From Liolophura sinensis (Eukaryota; Mollusca; Polyplacophora; Chitonida; Chitonidae), in contig NC_088305.1 of NCBI RefSeq assembly GCF_032854445.1, positions 7,569,606-7,633,605 of the forward strand: DNA of 64,000 nucleotides, read 5' to 3'. Made by a program: the position numbers and the translations under genes. The notes beneath the pieces were generated by a model. It was not told the origin of the DNA. It worked only from the letters and a program-made list of their open reading frames with translations, and ran no database searches. Below are positions 10,866-22,660 of this stretch, one piece after another; the first letter of the stretch is position 1, and each line of letters starts with the position of its first letter.

Positions 10866-12855
10866 CGATGCAGAAGCCTGGTGGAATTGCTATTCTTTCT
10901 ACGCTCTGTAATCAACATTACTTTTTAACTATACATATCACTTTATCACTTAGATGTGGAAACATACATGTAAATCCAGGGCCGTCATATCAGCATAATT
11001 TAAAAATTTGTCACCTTAATGCTCGTAGCTTACATGCTCAAAGTAAGGACAGCCTCTCCTCTTATTCTAAACTGGATGAGGCCTACACCTTGTTATGTAA
11101 CCGATATAATTATGATATTATATGTGTCTCAGGAACCTGGTTTGGTTCTGATATACCAGATAAAATAGTGAACCTAAGTGGATACTGTATAGAACGAAAA
11201 GATAGAGACCGTAGTGGGGGTGGAGTTATAAGTCATCATTTAGTGCTTTTATAGAGGGGATTAGGAAATGACAATGAAATGTTATAGATTTCAATCAAAT
11301 AGTCTAATAAACATGCATTGTGTTCCGTTGGCTATCGTCCCCCGAACCAGTCTTCACAAACACAGGATGAGTTTCTAGTTAACTTAGATAACAACCTCAA
11401 CTCAGCTCTGACAGAAAATCCAGAACCCTTGATATTTATGGGTGATTTTAATGATAGGTGAGTTGATTGGTCCAAATTCCACGATAAGAGCGAACTAAAA
11501 ATGAAGTTGTTTGATATTATTACAAATAAAAATTTATTTCAGTTAATTAATGACATAAATGTAGACATTGAATGTTATATCAATATTTTTGCTGATGATA
11601 CATCTTTATCCGAAGAGATGACTGAGTTTATTACATTTGAAAATAAAATAAATCGAGATCTAGGTCGGTTGTCACAATGGGCCAAACAGTGGTTGATAAC
11701 ATTTAACGCACAGAAAGCTGTACACTTACTTGTTTCCTTAAAAAATAACCCGATGTACCCAAAGTAATAAGAAATTGGTTAATATAAATAGACTGAAGAG
11801 GATATTAACAAGAAAGTATTTAATAACTTTATATAATAGCCTCACTGGATTTACAATAGAGTATAGCGACATATTATATGTTCAACGGCCCGCAGCTTTG
11901 CTTTGTACATGTGGAATGCGTCGTACATCAGATAAAGCTCTGCTGATTGAACTTAATTGGACACCACTATATGTTCGGCATAGACAACATAGGATTCTGC
12001 TATTTTTTAAAATTGTAAATGGACTTTCCCCGCCTGACCTACAGTCCCTATTACCAAGACGATCAACAGAGTATAATACATATAACTTAAGGTATAATGA
12101 AAATTTACGTATATTTAGATGCCGCCTCGGTGTATACATGTACAAATCTCCCTTCTTCCCGAAAACAACTAAGGACTGGAATAATTTACCTAAACATATT
12201 CGCCATTCTTCAATTAAAGAACTTCAAAATTCCTATCTCCATCAATTATTACTACGTCTAGTGATTTAATGTCGTTATATAATGACTTTAGCAACTTTTC
12301 ATCTGTCCAGCACTGCAGAATGAGAATGGGACTCAGTGCTCTTCGGGGAGGCCTTTTTAAGTATAATATTATTAAAGATACTACTTGCCATCACTGTAAT
12401 AATACATGTGAAGATACCTTTTATTATTTTTTATTTGCCCTCAATTTGCCACCCATAGGAAGCACATGCTACATACTCTCACACAAATTATTTCACCCGG
12501 TGTAAATTATTCTGTCTTAAATCCACAATGTTCACGATATATATGTAATATACTTTTGTTTGGCTCTAAAGATCTAAAGTACGAAGATAATAAACTTGTT
12601 TTTCAATGTGTACAAAAATTTATCAATGATACAGAAAGGTTTTATGACCACGGTAATGGTAATAACTATGTAAACATTGTAAATAATAATTAATTTATTT
12701 CAATTTATATTGCGTTATCTGAAATATGTATTCTCATATTTATGTGTATGTACTCCGTTAGCTATTATGTTGTTAATTGATGCTTTGAGGAGATCTCTGT
12801 AGTAGCCATTAGGCTGTGGGAAATCCTCGTTAAATAAATAAAGAATAAAATTAAA
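10866..12855 (+). mobile_element. Dead CR1-like non-LTR retrotransposon (internally deleted)
   Basis: The 10868-11250 frame matches the start of an apurinic-type endonuclease (HVNPGP, HLNARSL, DIICVSGTWF). A stop and frame change follow near 11250. 'IFMGDFND' near 11440 is the GDFN endonuclease motif and runs into a TAG. The next frame jumps directly to FADDTSL (near 11590), the reverse-transcriptase catalytic box, so most of the polymerase is deleted. 11775-12700 hold the C-terminal part in broken frames, with a CHHCNNTCED zinc-like motif. The 3' end is ttaaataaataaag near 12840. The usual SETW-type glutamate of the endonuclease reads SGTW, so even that motif is damaged. Confidence 0.9.
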
Positions 12856-13084
12856 TTAGAAACCTGATGGTGGGTAGACGGAATAGACAGGATTATAATT
12901 GTGACTTCAAATGTCAAACCATATATTATTTACTTTTTGACCGAATGCATATTTCAAAGAATGTATTCTTTTACATGTGAAATAATTAATAAGCATCAAG
13001 ACATTATGTTGTGTTTTTCTGGCAATTCAAGCATTAGGAGTGATTCCCGCTGATTCACGCCAATAAAGAGCGGGCCCACTGCGA

Positions 13085-13480
13085 CTATCCGCCACTGAGA
13101 TCACCTGTTTGGATCGACCCTCGAAAATCGCTTGTGTGAATCAACCGTCGTAGGTCGCTTGTTTGAATCAACTGTCGTAGGTCGCCTGTTTCAATCAACT
13201 CTCGTAGGTCGCTTGTTTGGATCAACTCTCGTAGGTCGCTTGTTTGGATAAACCTTCGAAGGTCGCTTGTTTGAATTAACTCTCGTAGGTCGCTTGTTTG
13301 AATTAACTCTCGTAGGTCGCCTGTTTGAATCAACTCTCGTAGGTGGCTTGTGTGAATCAACTCTCGTAGGTCGCCTGTTTGAATCAACTCTCGTAGGTGG
13401 CTTGTTTGGATCAACCCTCGAAGGTTGCTTGTTTGAATCAACTCTCGTAGGTCGCCTGTTTGAATCAGCTCTCGCTGTTT
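13085..13480. repeat. 27-bp minisatellite
   Basis: About 14 units with core 'caactctcgtaggtcgc'. As 27 is a multiple of three, both strands are open: minus reads nine-residue ELIQTSDLR-type repeats and plus reads LVGRLFEST-type repeats. No start context or homology supports coding. Confidence 0.9.
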
Positions 13481-13734
13481 TGGCTGCGGCTTTAAATCAG
13501 GAAGATTGTCAGGTTAACCACCAGTTGTATATTGACCTCAGTGTAGCTGGCAAAAATAGACAGAAAACTTCAGTTTTCGACGTGAGACCACTCTGTTTTG
13601 AGCCACAGCACCCTGCTAACAACCCATTTCTCGTGAAACATTTTGTGATTTTTGATGCAAAATTTGCATAGCTTACGCGAAAGACTTCAGTCAGCAGTAA
13701 TGTAGCTTATTCTTAGGTCAGACCCGACCCATGA

Positions 13735-13820
13735 TTGACCCTTTACCGCTCTACCGCTCCCGAAAAGGACGCTCTACCAACTGAGCTATCGAGGGCGGTC
13801 ATCGGCCACGGAGGCTCCCC
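13735..13820 (-). mobile_element. tRNA-like head of a SINE remnant
   Basis: The minus strand reads a tRNA-like sequence with 'ctcgatagctcagttggt' and 'agggtcaatcatgggtc' (A and B box-like). The acceptor stem does not pair properly, so it is a SINE remnant rather than a tRNA gene. Confidence 0.6.
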
Positions 13821-14845
13821 CGGTAGCTTTCTCATATGAAATCCGTATTTCAACCTATAGTTGTGGGTTGTACAAAATAAGCACGCTGTTCAAACTGACA
13901 AGATCACAACACTCATTATTTACCTGCGCCTGAGTTCAGCCCATTGATTTCAGAAACAATTCAATTGTCTTATCGTGGGTTTGCTCTTGCACGCATGTAT
14001 TGTGTTTACCGATGCATATATTGTAACGGATTTAGATTTCGGTTAATATTTTAATAGCCACTAGTTTCTCATCAGACTTTTCAGGAAGGATGTGAACGTT
14101 CCTGAGGATTAATATATTCACAAAGCGAAAAGCAAAGTCAAACTATGAAGTATGCATGTTTGATTATTCTCAAGCGAAGCGAAACCACACGTTAACACGC
14201 AACCGCAATGCAAACACGTGTTTTTTTGTTTACGCAATTTCTCCTTTCGTATGAATAGACTTTGATGAAAGCGTGATAACGAAACGGGCTCTGTCATTAG
14301 AATTCACCATGATGTACAAGACGTGTTAGCTTCCACTATTGACTGTATGTATGTATGTATGTATGTATGGATGGATGGATGGATGGATGCACGGGGTTTC
14401 AAGTGGTACTTGGCAATTTTATTGTCATATGACCACTAAGAATCATTAGGTGTGTGGACACCAGGTCAACCAGTCATGTTTCCTTGCTCTATCCTCTCAC
14501 TGCTGAGCACCATGCGAAGTAACATTTTTAATTTTTTTAGTATGACCTGACCTGGGTTTGATTCCTGGATCTCCGTTCGAGGCGGACGCTCTAAGCATTA
14601 CGTCACTAAAGCGGTCCCTATTAACAGTAAACAAGGGAGCGATTCCACAAAGCCAATTTCTGACTTCAGTTATAAATTGAAAAACGACCTTAAAAGCTTA
14701 TTTTTCAGTTTTCAGACAATTGTATCGAAATTTTAACTTTCAGCACCAAAAAATGAGTGTTGTGGAGTGAGTTTTAAATTTTGACTTAAATCAGAAATAC
14801 CTTTTTTTGGTCATATAATATTTGTACTAATGCTGGGCTAGTCTT
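13821..14845. other. Unannotated DNA with a tetranucleotide run
   Basis: 14342-14388 is a tgta/tgga tetranucleotide run. A tRNA-like B box fragment may lie near 14560. No gene is seen. Confidence 0.4.
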
Positions 14846-14849
14846 CTTT

Positions 14850-15245
14850 GTATCTTTATCTAATCCTGCGTAAGCCATGGTGTCAGGGTATGCAATTTGC
14901 TTGTCGGCATATTTAAGCATTTATATGAACAGTTTGAATAAAACCCTAGATGAGGTAAATTGACAAGAGGTCGTATGTCAACATTGTCTTCTCTACTTAT
15001 GAATGATGCCCAATGACTTACAGTTAACATCGCTGCATTTGTTTAACCTATTTTTTTTCGTAATTTTGCTTCATCCACAGTACGATGGGGTATGTAAGTT
15101 ACATGCACTTACATGAACGGTTAGAACGAAGCACTGACTCAGAAAAATTGACGACAGGCTATTTTTCACCATCACACAACCATGGCTGCTCTGGTTTTAT
15201 ATTCTGTGCAGTAAGTCTATATTACTTTGTAAAGCAAAGTAAATA
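14850..15245 (-). mobile_element. Element V copy, reverse orientation
   Basis: Matches, in reverse, the interspersed family seen near 55 kb and 61 kb: gcgtaagccatgg, 'tatgaacagtttgaataaaa' and 'aggtaaattgacaag'. Diverged. Confidence 0.6.
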
Positions 15246-15289
15246 CAGGATTATGTTGTATATCTAAATGGAGCTCGGACATTCCCCCA

Positions 15290-15505
15290 ATTCCTCCTAT
15301 GTCCATTTCCCCTACGTGAAATTTCCTCTGGGGTATATCCCTCTATGGACAATTCTTCCAAGAACAATTCCACCCATAGACAATTTTCCCAGGCATTTGT
15401 GCCTATGGACGATTTTCTCTATGTACAACTATCGCTATGACATTTTCCGCTAGGAAATTTTCTCCGAGGACAATTGCCATTATGGACAATTTTACTTATC
15501 ATATG
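15290..15505. repeat. Diverged short repeat around 'ctatggacaatttt'
   Basis: Many imperfect, partly inverted copies of a motif of about 20 bp (ggacaattttcc, aaattttctccgaggacaat). Not a clean array. Confidence 0.6.
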
Positions 15506-15527
15506 TGCCCCTTTTCCTCCTGTACAC

Positions 15528-15640
15528 GACCCCCCCCCCCCCCACCCCCCACCCCCACCACCCACCCCACCCCCGGCCACCGGCATGTAAGTTAAATATT
15601 CTTAAATCGTAAAACACCAAAAAAAAAAAAAAAAAAATTA
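15528..15640 (+). repeat. Poly-C tract followed by a SINE tail fragment
   Basis: A C-rich block of about 45 bp, then 'ggcatgtaagttaaatattc' and 'aatcgtaaaacaccaa' with a long A run, matching the 3' end of SINE family 1. Confidence 0.7.
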
Positions 15641-16084
15641 AATCGATTCAAGGATTTTCTAGGATTTAGGATATTTACTCTTATAGGCAATTATGCGTCC
15701 ATGGTAGTTTGACAACATAACTTCATATGTGGTGTAAATACCACATCTGGTGCATGATGGTGCGGCATGCTTGGATGATGAAGCAAGTCTTTTTTTTATC
15801 CCCAAGCCTGACATGGAGAGGTATATGCACATTTAGAACCTCATCTGACTTAGTGTCACTAATGTCAGCTGCAGCAGAACTTTAATCAGAATATGTAATG
15901 ATCAATAAGACCACAATCCTTAAGATTATAAAATAAATTGGTGTTTTAATGAGGAGGGGTTAATGAGCAGAAAATACCAGATGAAGTCATAATGAGGAAA
16001 CAGAAAACTCATTTGAGTCGTATCCATTCTATGTCATTCATGTCACATCGGTCTCGGTAATTCTATGGGTCTCGTGGCAGTATA

Positions 16085-16380
16085 CTCTAACATCACTGGG
16101 CAAAGAGCCTGGCGGTAGTGTACACTGAAGCCAACTGGGCAAAGTGCTGATGAAACTGGCGGTAGTGTACTCTGATCCCAACTGGGCAAAGTGCTGATGA
16201 ACCTGGCGGTAGTGTACTCTGATCCCAACTGGGCAAAGTGCTGATGAACCTAGCAGTAGTATACTCTGATTCCAATTGGACAAAGTGCTGATGAACCTGG
16301 CGGTAGTGTACTCTGATCCCAATTGGACAAAGTGCTGATGAAACTGGCGATAGTGTACTCTGCCCCCAATTGTACACTTA
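16085..16380. repeat. 47-bp minisatellite downstream of receptor 2
   Basis: Six units with core 'tgggcaaagtgctgatgaa' and 'ggcggtagtgtactctg'. It ends about 325 bp from the receptor 2 stop codon. The minus-strand reading frames across it are repeat artefacts. Confidence 0.92.
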
Positions 16381-16705
16381 TTTACATGTACATTTAACAT
16401 TTTCATCAGAATAGTTAAATATTCAATACCGATACTATCAGATGTTGAAAGTCTTAGTCCACAATCTACCTGGGATATGTCATCCTTGATCCCAAATCCG
16501 GCGTTTTCACAAGCAATCGTGACAAGGCCTATTTCCGCTGGCAGAATTACATGTAGTATAATAATTACCATGACACCAGGCAGCAAAAGCCGATCTGACT
16601 CACATAAAGCCGCTGCCAAACGGGCCTGTGCTGAATTAAGCAAAATTTCTCACTCGTATATGCATTTATAGTTCCGATAATCTCCCTCGCAATAGCGATT
16701 GGGGG

Positions 16706-17677
16706 TCATTGTTGTCGTTGACAAGGTAGCTTTGACATAAATTGTTTTATACCGATCTTGACGTTGTTGCTAAAGATGAGAATGTTCGTCCCGTGTAATG
16801 TCACGGCCAGGTTAAAAAGAATGGTCCAGACGGAGTTGAGAACGTACCGTGGGGAACATTGTGAAGATTGACAGTGCAACATCAGCAGCGTTCCTGTCAC
16901 AATGGGAGCGTGAAGGAGAAACAAGTTAACACAGCCCATTAAAACACTTCTGAATCGCTTCCTCGCCAGATCGACTATTCGCGTAGAGCCATTCTGTGGG
17001 CTACGACCATTCCGCTCAACGGCTGTTATCTGAGCTTCGATGATTCGGGATTTCTTGAACGCCAAATGCAGCACTTGAACGGTGGAGACGAAAATACACA
17101 CGTTCGTTGGAATGATTAGGCCGTATGCAAATCCAAAAGGAAACCACGTGGGAAAAATCGACCAATCGCACGTTTCGGAGATATTTGTTGAGTTTAGAGA
17201 TACCTCGATTTGATTCGTGCGAAGGAACACTCCGGCTGACGTCCAAATAGCAACCGGTGGTAACACTAGTGACACTACAACTCCGAAGCTGAGCATTTTC
17301 ACATTTTTACTGGCAAATCCTGGTTGGAATATATCCAGAGTCCATATTAAATTTAGATAAAACGTGCAGAAGCCGTATTCCGATACAGCAAAGATCTGCA
17401 AGCAGGCCACGAGAAGACAACCGGTCCTGTCTTGTAGCACGTCGACACTGTTAGCATAGAGGAAAGACGTCCAGGACAATATAACAGACGACACACAGGC
17501 ACAAGTGTGAATGCATAAAGACGTCGTTTTCCAGAAGACGTTGTCCTCGCCTACAAGGAGACCTATGATGATCAGGGAGTTGGGTATCACAGCAGTACAA
17601 GTGGACAAGACGATCAGTGCGGAGAGGCCTGAGACAAGAGGATGCGACAGCTCCATTAATGCGGTAACCGTCACCAT
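16706..17677 (-). CDS. Receptor 2: intronless seven-helix GPCR, 323 aa
   Basis: This has the same architecture as receptor 1 with the key residues at identical positions: Cys87, Cys170 in CDWSIFPTW, and KKSRIIEAQI at 208-217. Helices fall at about 18-42, 50-74, 86-111, 129-152, 179-207, 243-268 and 282-304. Helix 3 ends IWTLDIFQPG in place of DRY; helix 7 starts NSVWT and lacks NPxxY. Two N-x-S/T sites (N162, N165) lie in loop 2. The ATG at 17677 is the first in frame and leaves a short extracellular tail. It is collinear with receptor 1 through helix 6, so the two probably arose by duplication. Ligand unknown. Confidence 0.88.
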   Translation of the reverse strand: MVTVTALMELSHPLVSGLSALIVLSTCTAVIPNSLIIIGLLVGEDNVFWKTTSLCIHTCACVSSVILSWTSFLYANSVDVLQDRTGCLLVACLQIFAVSEYGFCTFYLNLIWTLDIFQPGFASKNVKMLSFGVVVSLVLPPVAIWTSAGVFLRTNQIEVSLNSTNISETCDWSIFPTWFPFGFAYGLIIPTNVCIFVSTVQVLHLAFKKSRIIEAQITAVERNGRSPQNGSTRIVDLARKRFRSVLMGCVNLFLLHAPIVTGTLLMLHCQSSQCSPRYVLNSVWTILFNLAVTLHGTNILIFSNNVKIGIKQFMSKLPCQRQQ

Positions 17678-18590
17678 GTTTTAGATGTGTTTCGCTGAGA
17701 AAAGTTGAACGTAAACGATGACCCACGAATCTTCACCTCTGATTGTCACGCTTCCTGGTTGCAATGTCTGTGAATATGAGCCAGTGTCATGGCTATGCGA
17801 AGTGGATCAAAACAGACACAACATTGCAGACGTCAGAAGTTTTGTAGCGAACACATTCAAAAAAGTAAAACGCTAACCTAAAAATCGTCTAAATCGTTTT
17901 GTTTCCTGTTCTAGGAGCTAAAGAAGGAACCAGCGCTGGTCTGTCTAGTTTGCTCTCGGAGTTCGGCACGGTTTTCTGTGTGGAAATATTGACGCCAAAT
18001 GTTGATAGAATCCTCTCTTTTTGCTTGAGGCGCTGTATAGCATGTTAAATGGTATACGCTAAGTGCTCGTCTCTCTCCTCCTGCATTAACTGTGAGCACC
18101 CGGCTGGTTGAACACTAAATGTGTTTGAAGTAATGTCTAACACAAATCATACTATGTTTAATGTGACGCAGTTGCCTGTAAAACAAAGGCGTTTCGTGAT
18201 GCATTTCATGGCTTATTGGTTGATATCGGAGTAAATGAATGACTCGAAAAATCCACTTTGTCTATACAAACACATCGTAAACCTTCGTGTTTTTCGAGAG
18301 CGCATGTGTCCCAGGCTATACATTTTAGTGTCAGTTAATCGAGAGGACAAATAGTCTCTAAAGCATTAATCCTACTAAACATGTTTTAGGGAATAAGTGT
18401 CTGTCATATGGATGAGAAATAAATCCAACAGACTGTGGCTAGTACAGCAAACTACATGTAAATACATAGGCAGTAATTGCTAGATTGGAATAATGATAGT
18501 GAATGCTAAATGTGATGAAAATACAGCATTATGAATAATTATAGACCAGACACTTCTGAGAAATTGCAACTGTCATCACTGTATTTTCTT
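17678..18590. other. No gene seen
   Basis: 5' flank of receptor 2; unique AT-rich sequence without a supported feature. Confidence 0.35.
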
Positions 18591-18594
18591 TTAA

Positions 18595-18850
18595 CTGATT
18601 CTGCTTAAGCCAGAGTGCTGGGGTGGGGGTGGGGGTGGGGGTGTGGAGAGTATTTTTGCTACTGTTTAAGCAATTGCATGAACACTTAGAATAAAACCAT
18701 GACGTAAATTGGCAAGAAACCGTATTTCACCAGTTACGTGTCACAGTGACCGTTTGCCAATCATCACACTGTCTATGCTGTAAGTCTCTTATAATGTCAT
18801 GTAAATAATATGGTGAAAATAATTTACAGGATAGTCAAGCGGGATATAAA
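18595..18850 (-). mobile_element. Element V copy, reverse, with an internal G-rich run
   Basis: Contains 'tagaataaaaccatgacgta', 'caccagttacgtgtcac' and 'gccaatcatcacactgtc' in reverse relative to the 55-kb copies. A run of G4-5 tracts at 18620-18641 interrupts it. Confidence 0.65.
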
Positions 18851-19955
18851 GAGTTAGTCGAAAGCTAAGAATATTTATGGTATCACATGTATGATTAGTA
18901 AATGACCTGTATCATTACAAAAATGTATCAATCTACTTTGTCAGAAAGCTTATCATTTTTTGCCACGCCTACTCAAGCTTGAAAGGACGTGGTGTTTTTC
19001 AAATTGTATTCCTCCATTTGCTGTTGGCCATGTGGTCATGGGTGATTCCGGAAAAGTTGACATTTCTGTTGGTTTGCGCAGTTTCGACATAGATCACCAC
19101 GTCCCACAATGAGTCCATCTATAAAATAAATACGCTGTAAAATCACAGATACATATATTGATTAACTTGTGGACTATCATACTATACAATCTGGATACTG
19201 TTTAAGTTGTGTATAAAACATTCCTTGTGTATTCCCGCCATGGCTGTAAACGTTGATCTCTTTGAAGAAACAAAGTAATGTTTGGGTTAAGCCCTAAACT
19301 GGAAAGCTATGTATTGGCAAAGCAATGACAAATGTACTTCTCAGCGGCAAAATATACATTTTACATATTGCTTGATTTTTGTTGTTCACGCCGTACCACA
19401 GGCCACTTAAAGACCGTTCCCGGCTGTCAGGGTTTGGAGCTGGGCAGAACTTCTGACAAACTGCCACGCACCTTCCACTTAAAAGACCGAGTGGAACCAA
19501 CTAGAGGCACAAATGCAATTACCTTGTGAATTATTCTGGTGGCTGATGATGACACAAATCTACCTACACCTTTGTGACTGGCGATGTTTTGTTTGTATTG
19601 GTGCCGTCAAACATCGTACAGAAGCAGAGTATGTGGTGTATATACTCAGAAGGCATGACCCATTTCCTTTCATAGCTGATTGGTTTCCTTTAGCTTTGTC
19701 AACAACACAGGCACTTAGGTAGTCGGTTTCAGTGAATTGATGATGACGTTACATGTTCTAATGGGCATCTATAACGTACCAATGTTTACACATTATATGG
19801 ATCCGTATAGTTTCATTGTATAATGTTCCTTTAGTTCCAGCGATTACCGCATATCAACAAAACATCAGTGTTAAATATGTGTCAGTGCTGTTCGTGTGGA
19901 TTTTAGGTGACTTGCTCGGCATGAAAATCTGTATATTATGAAGCATGTGTCTACC
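18851..19955. other. No gene seen
   Basis: Several short open frames near 19.3-19.7 kb have no recognisable product. Confidence 0.35.
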
Positions 19956-19959
19956 AGCA

Positions 19960-20530
19960 TGATGTAATTGTGAAGATTTTCTGTTGTTCGTTACATCAGC
20001 AGACATAAATGAGAAGATCTGGCAGTGCTTGTTATATGATCAGACGTAATTTAAAAAGATTCTGTGATGTTCCTCATATCAGTAGACATTAATGTGAAAA
20101 TTTTGTACTGTTTGTTATATCAGCAGACATATCTGTAAGGACTCCGTGTTGTTCGTTATATCAGCAGACATAACTGTGAAGATTCTCTGCTGTTCGTTAT
20201 ATCAGCAGACACAACTGTGAAGATTCTGTTCTGTTCGTTTTATCAGCAGACACTTCTGTGAAGATTCTGTGCTGTTCGTTATACCAGCAGACATAACTGT
20301 GAAGATTGTGTGCTGTTCATTATCTCAGCAGACATAACTGTGAAGATTATGTGCTCTTCCTTATATCAGCAGACACAACTGCGAAGATTCTGTGGACATA
20401 TCTGTGAAGATTCTGTGCTGTTCGTTATACCAGCAGATATAACTGTGAAGATTCTGTGCTGTTTGTTATACCAGCAGACACAACTGTGAAGATTCCGTGG
20501 ATTTTTTGTTATATCACTTGAAGATTACTT
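19960..20530. repeat. About 41-bp minisatellite (family G), first locus
   Basis: About 13 units with core 'atatcagcagacataa' and 'gtgaagattctgtgctg'. The same family reappears at 26215-27560. Confidence 0.93.
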
Positions 20531-21375
20531 GAAGTTAAGAATACTGTGGAAGTCAACATTTTTATGAAGGCTTGAGTAGCATAATGTAAACTGTTACGTA
20601 ATACCAGAGATCATATATTATACCACAGATTTACTTTTGCCGAAGTCAATCTGTGATAGCCGGAATCGATGTATTCTTGAATAGGAACTATGTGTTTTTT
20701 TTACACAGATTTCTATTGTGTGTGTCTTACACCTAATAAGATAACGAAAGTCATGATTTTGGTTGCATTAAGGGGTAAAATTGTGTTGGTTGCCCCAGCC
20801 AAAACTGCTCACACACTGTCCAGTGAAGACACTGTCTGACAATAAGTCAGATCAACAGCGGCCAGAATGATTCTGACTGTGAAGTTTACAGATTCTTCAT
20901 ACATAAACCATTGATGTAAACGATGATGCCTGACTACCGGTCTGATCTTTGATGTACTGTGAGTGAAAATGTGATACAGTCTTTGTCCTGTGGACCTTAT
21001 TTGGTGTAGTATGGTGCGCTACCAACTTCAGCAGTACAAGAGGATTCATGGTGCTTACTTTTCGCTGGTATTTCGCCATCAAGTGTTTTTATTACACTAC
21101 ACGTTCATTTTACTATGTTGTTCTTCAAAGTAAGCATTAGGAAACTATTGTATTGTGCTTCAAGTTACTTGTTCCATTTATAAAAGAAAAAGCAATTTGG
21201 GTTACCTCCCTTGCCAGGGTCTTAACACACTGGAGTTATGTATATGTAGTTGTAAGAATATTATTGGCAAAAACGGTGTAACATCTCCTTATGTTCACTA
21301 TAGTGGATATAATTAAATGTGTAGCTTGTGTTGTGGTTGTAATACATTTACCTGCTAGTGTGACGGTGGTGAAAG
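20531..21375. other. No gene seen
   Basis: Unique sequence without a supported feature. Confidence 0.35.
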
Positions 21376-21378
21376 CGG

Positions 21379-21700
21379 GCCCCGATAGCACAGTTGGTAG
21401 AGCGTTCGCTACGGAAGCGGTAGATCCAGGGTCAATCCTGGGTCGCTTCACACCTAAGGTTTTAAAAGAGGAAGTTGTAACTCTCTCGCTTGGCGTTCAG
21501 CATGACGGGGAGAATGTAACGACTGGTTGACCCGTTTCAATATAATGGCTCGGGTGGGACGGATTACTTGCCTTCGGTGAGTCGACTCAGTAAAGCAGCA
21601 CTAGATAAAAGAGCGGGGGAAAATTCGTCCTGTAACTAGGAGGCACTCTAAGAATTCCTTCGTTGTCATATGACTGAAAAATTGTTAAGAATTCCTCCAC
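21379..21700 (+). mobile_element. tRNA-headed SINE, family 2
   Basis: The tRNA-like head reads gatagcacagttggtagag (A box) and 'ccagggtcaatcctgggtc' (B box). The body includes 'ataatggctcgggtggga' and ends 'gtcatatgactgaaaaattg'. The head differs from family 1. 3' parts occur near 49.26-49.44 kb and 62.36-62.49 kb. Confidence 0.75.
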
Positions 21701-21944
21701 TCTGTGTGCTTCTCCTGATTACAATAATGTGATTACTTATGAAAACCTTAGCATGTCAGGCTGAGGGTCATTAACGCATAGGTAGCTGTTTTCTGGTTAA
21801 GCGCACCGGTTATACGTCTTACATCCCCCCTCCATCCTATAAATATAGATAGGTATGGAGTAAATATGTAATAAAATAGTAACAGTATGGAAAACAAAGC
21901 AGTGACTACACTGCAACACAGATGACAAATGGTTACACGTAACT

Positions 21945-22190
21945 AGCGAAACCTCGCCGCTAGCGCTGAGTAATGACCGAGGAGCCTCTCACCAATGCGG
22001 CCGCCGTGAGTTCAAGTCCAGCTCATGCTGGCTTCACTCCGGCCGTAAGTGGGAAGCTCTACCAACAACCTGCGGATGGGTTTCCCCCGGGCTCTGCCCG
22101 GTTTCCTCCCACCATATTGCTGGCCGCCGCCGTATAAGTGAAATATTCCTGAGTACGGCGTAAAACACCAATCAAATAAATAAATAAAAT
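21945..22190 (+). mobile_element. SINE family 1, nearly full length
   Basis: Contains 'gagcctctcaccaatgcgg', 'agttcaagtccagctcatg', 'gccgccgccgtataagtg' and an aaataaat tail. The 5' part of the tRNA head is eroded. Confidence 0.85.
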
Positions 22191-22299
22191 TCAGTAAAGG
22201 TCTTTTTGGAGACACATGCCTAACAATGGACCAAACAGGTATACTCAGACAACATAATGTATTTGCTACCACTTGGGTGGCTTTACGGTTAGAGCTGAT

Positions 22300-22660
22300 G
22301 GTTCAATAGTTTTTCTTTAAAGAGAACAAGACACTTGAATATTGTCTTTGCGCAATAACGTTATAAATGAGGATGTAAGACATGTTTAATAAAGATATTT
22401 CATATGAATTTGGTCATTTAAGCTAACGAATCTGTGCAACCTGGATGTTTTTAATATATTCATAAATATTATCATAATTCAGACTAAATGCTTATGTTTG
22501 GATATAAACAACAAAGTTACATTCAAATAAACTTATTGGCCTTACCTCACATCCTCATTTGGAGCATAATTACGCAAAGACGACAACAATTCTCAACAAC
22601 CATTTTCTCTTGAAAGAAAAATTAGAAACAAATACTGAAAACCATATTTGCAAGTTTTCA
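22300..22660. mobile_element. AT-rich inverted-repeat element, copy 1
   Basis: Shares, in opposite orientation, an internal block ('ttatgtttggatataaacaa', 'catgttt', 'atattcataaatattat') with the element at 32393-32868. The ends resemble that element's inverted ends (gaaaaccatatttgcaag at the right end). No coding capacity; a MITE-like non-autonomous element is inferred. Confidence 0.65.

Noticed and set aside
13740-13815. tRNA gene on the minus strand
   Set aside because: Acceptor stem mismatched; fits a SINE head remnant.
16038-16643. 201-codon minus-strand ORF
   Set aside because: Half of it is the 47-bp array and the rest has no recognisable domain.
21379-21450. tRNA gene
   Set aside because: The A and B boxes belong to a SINE head; the acceptor stem does not close and a SINE body follows.
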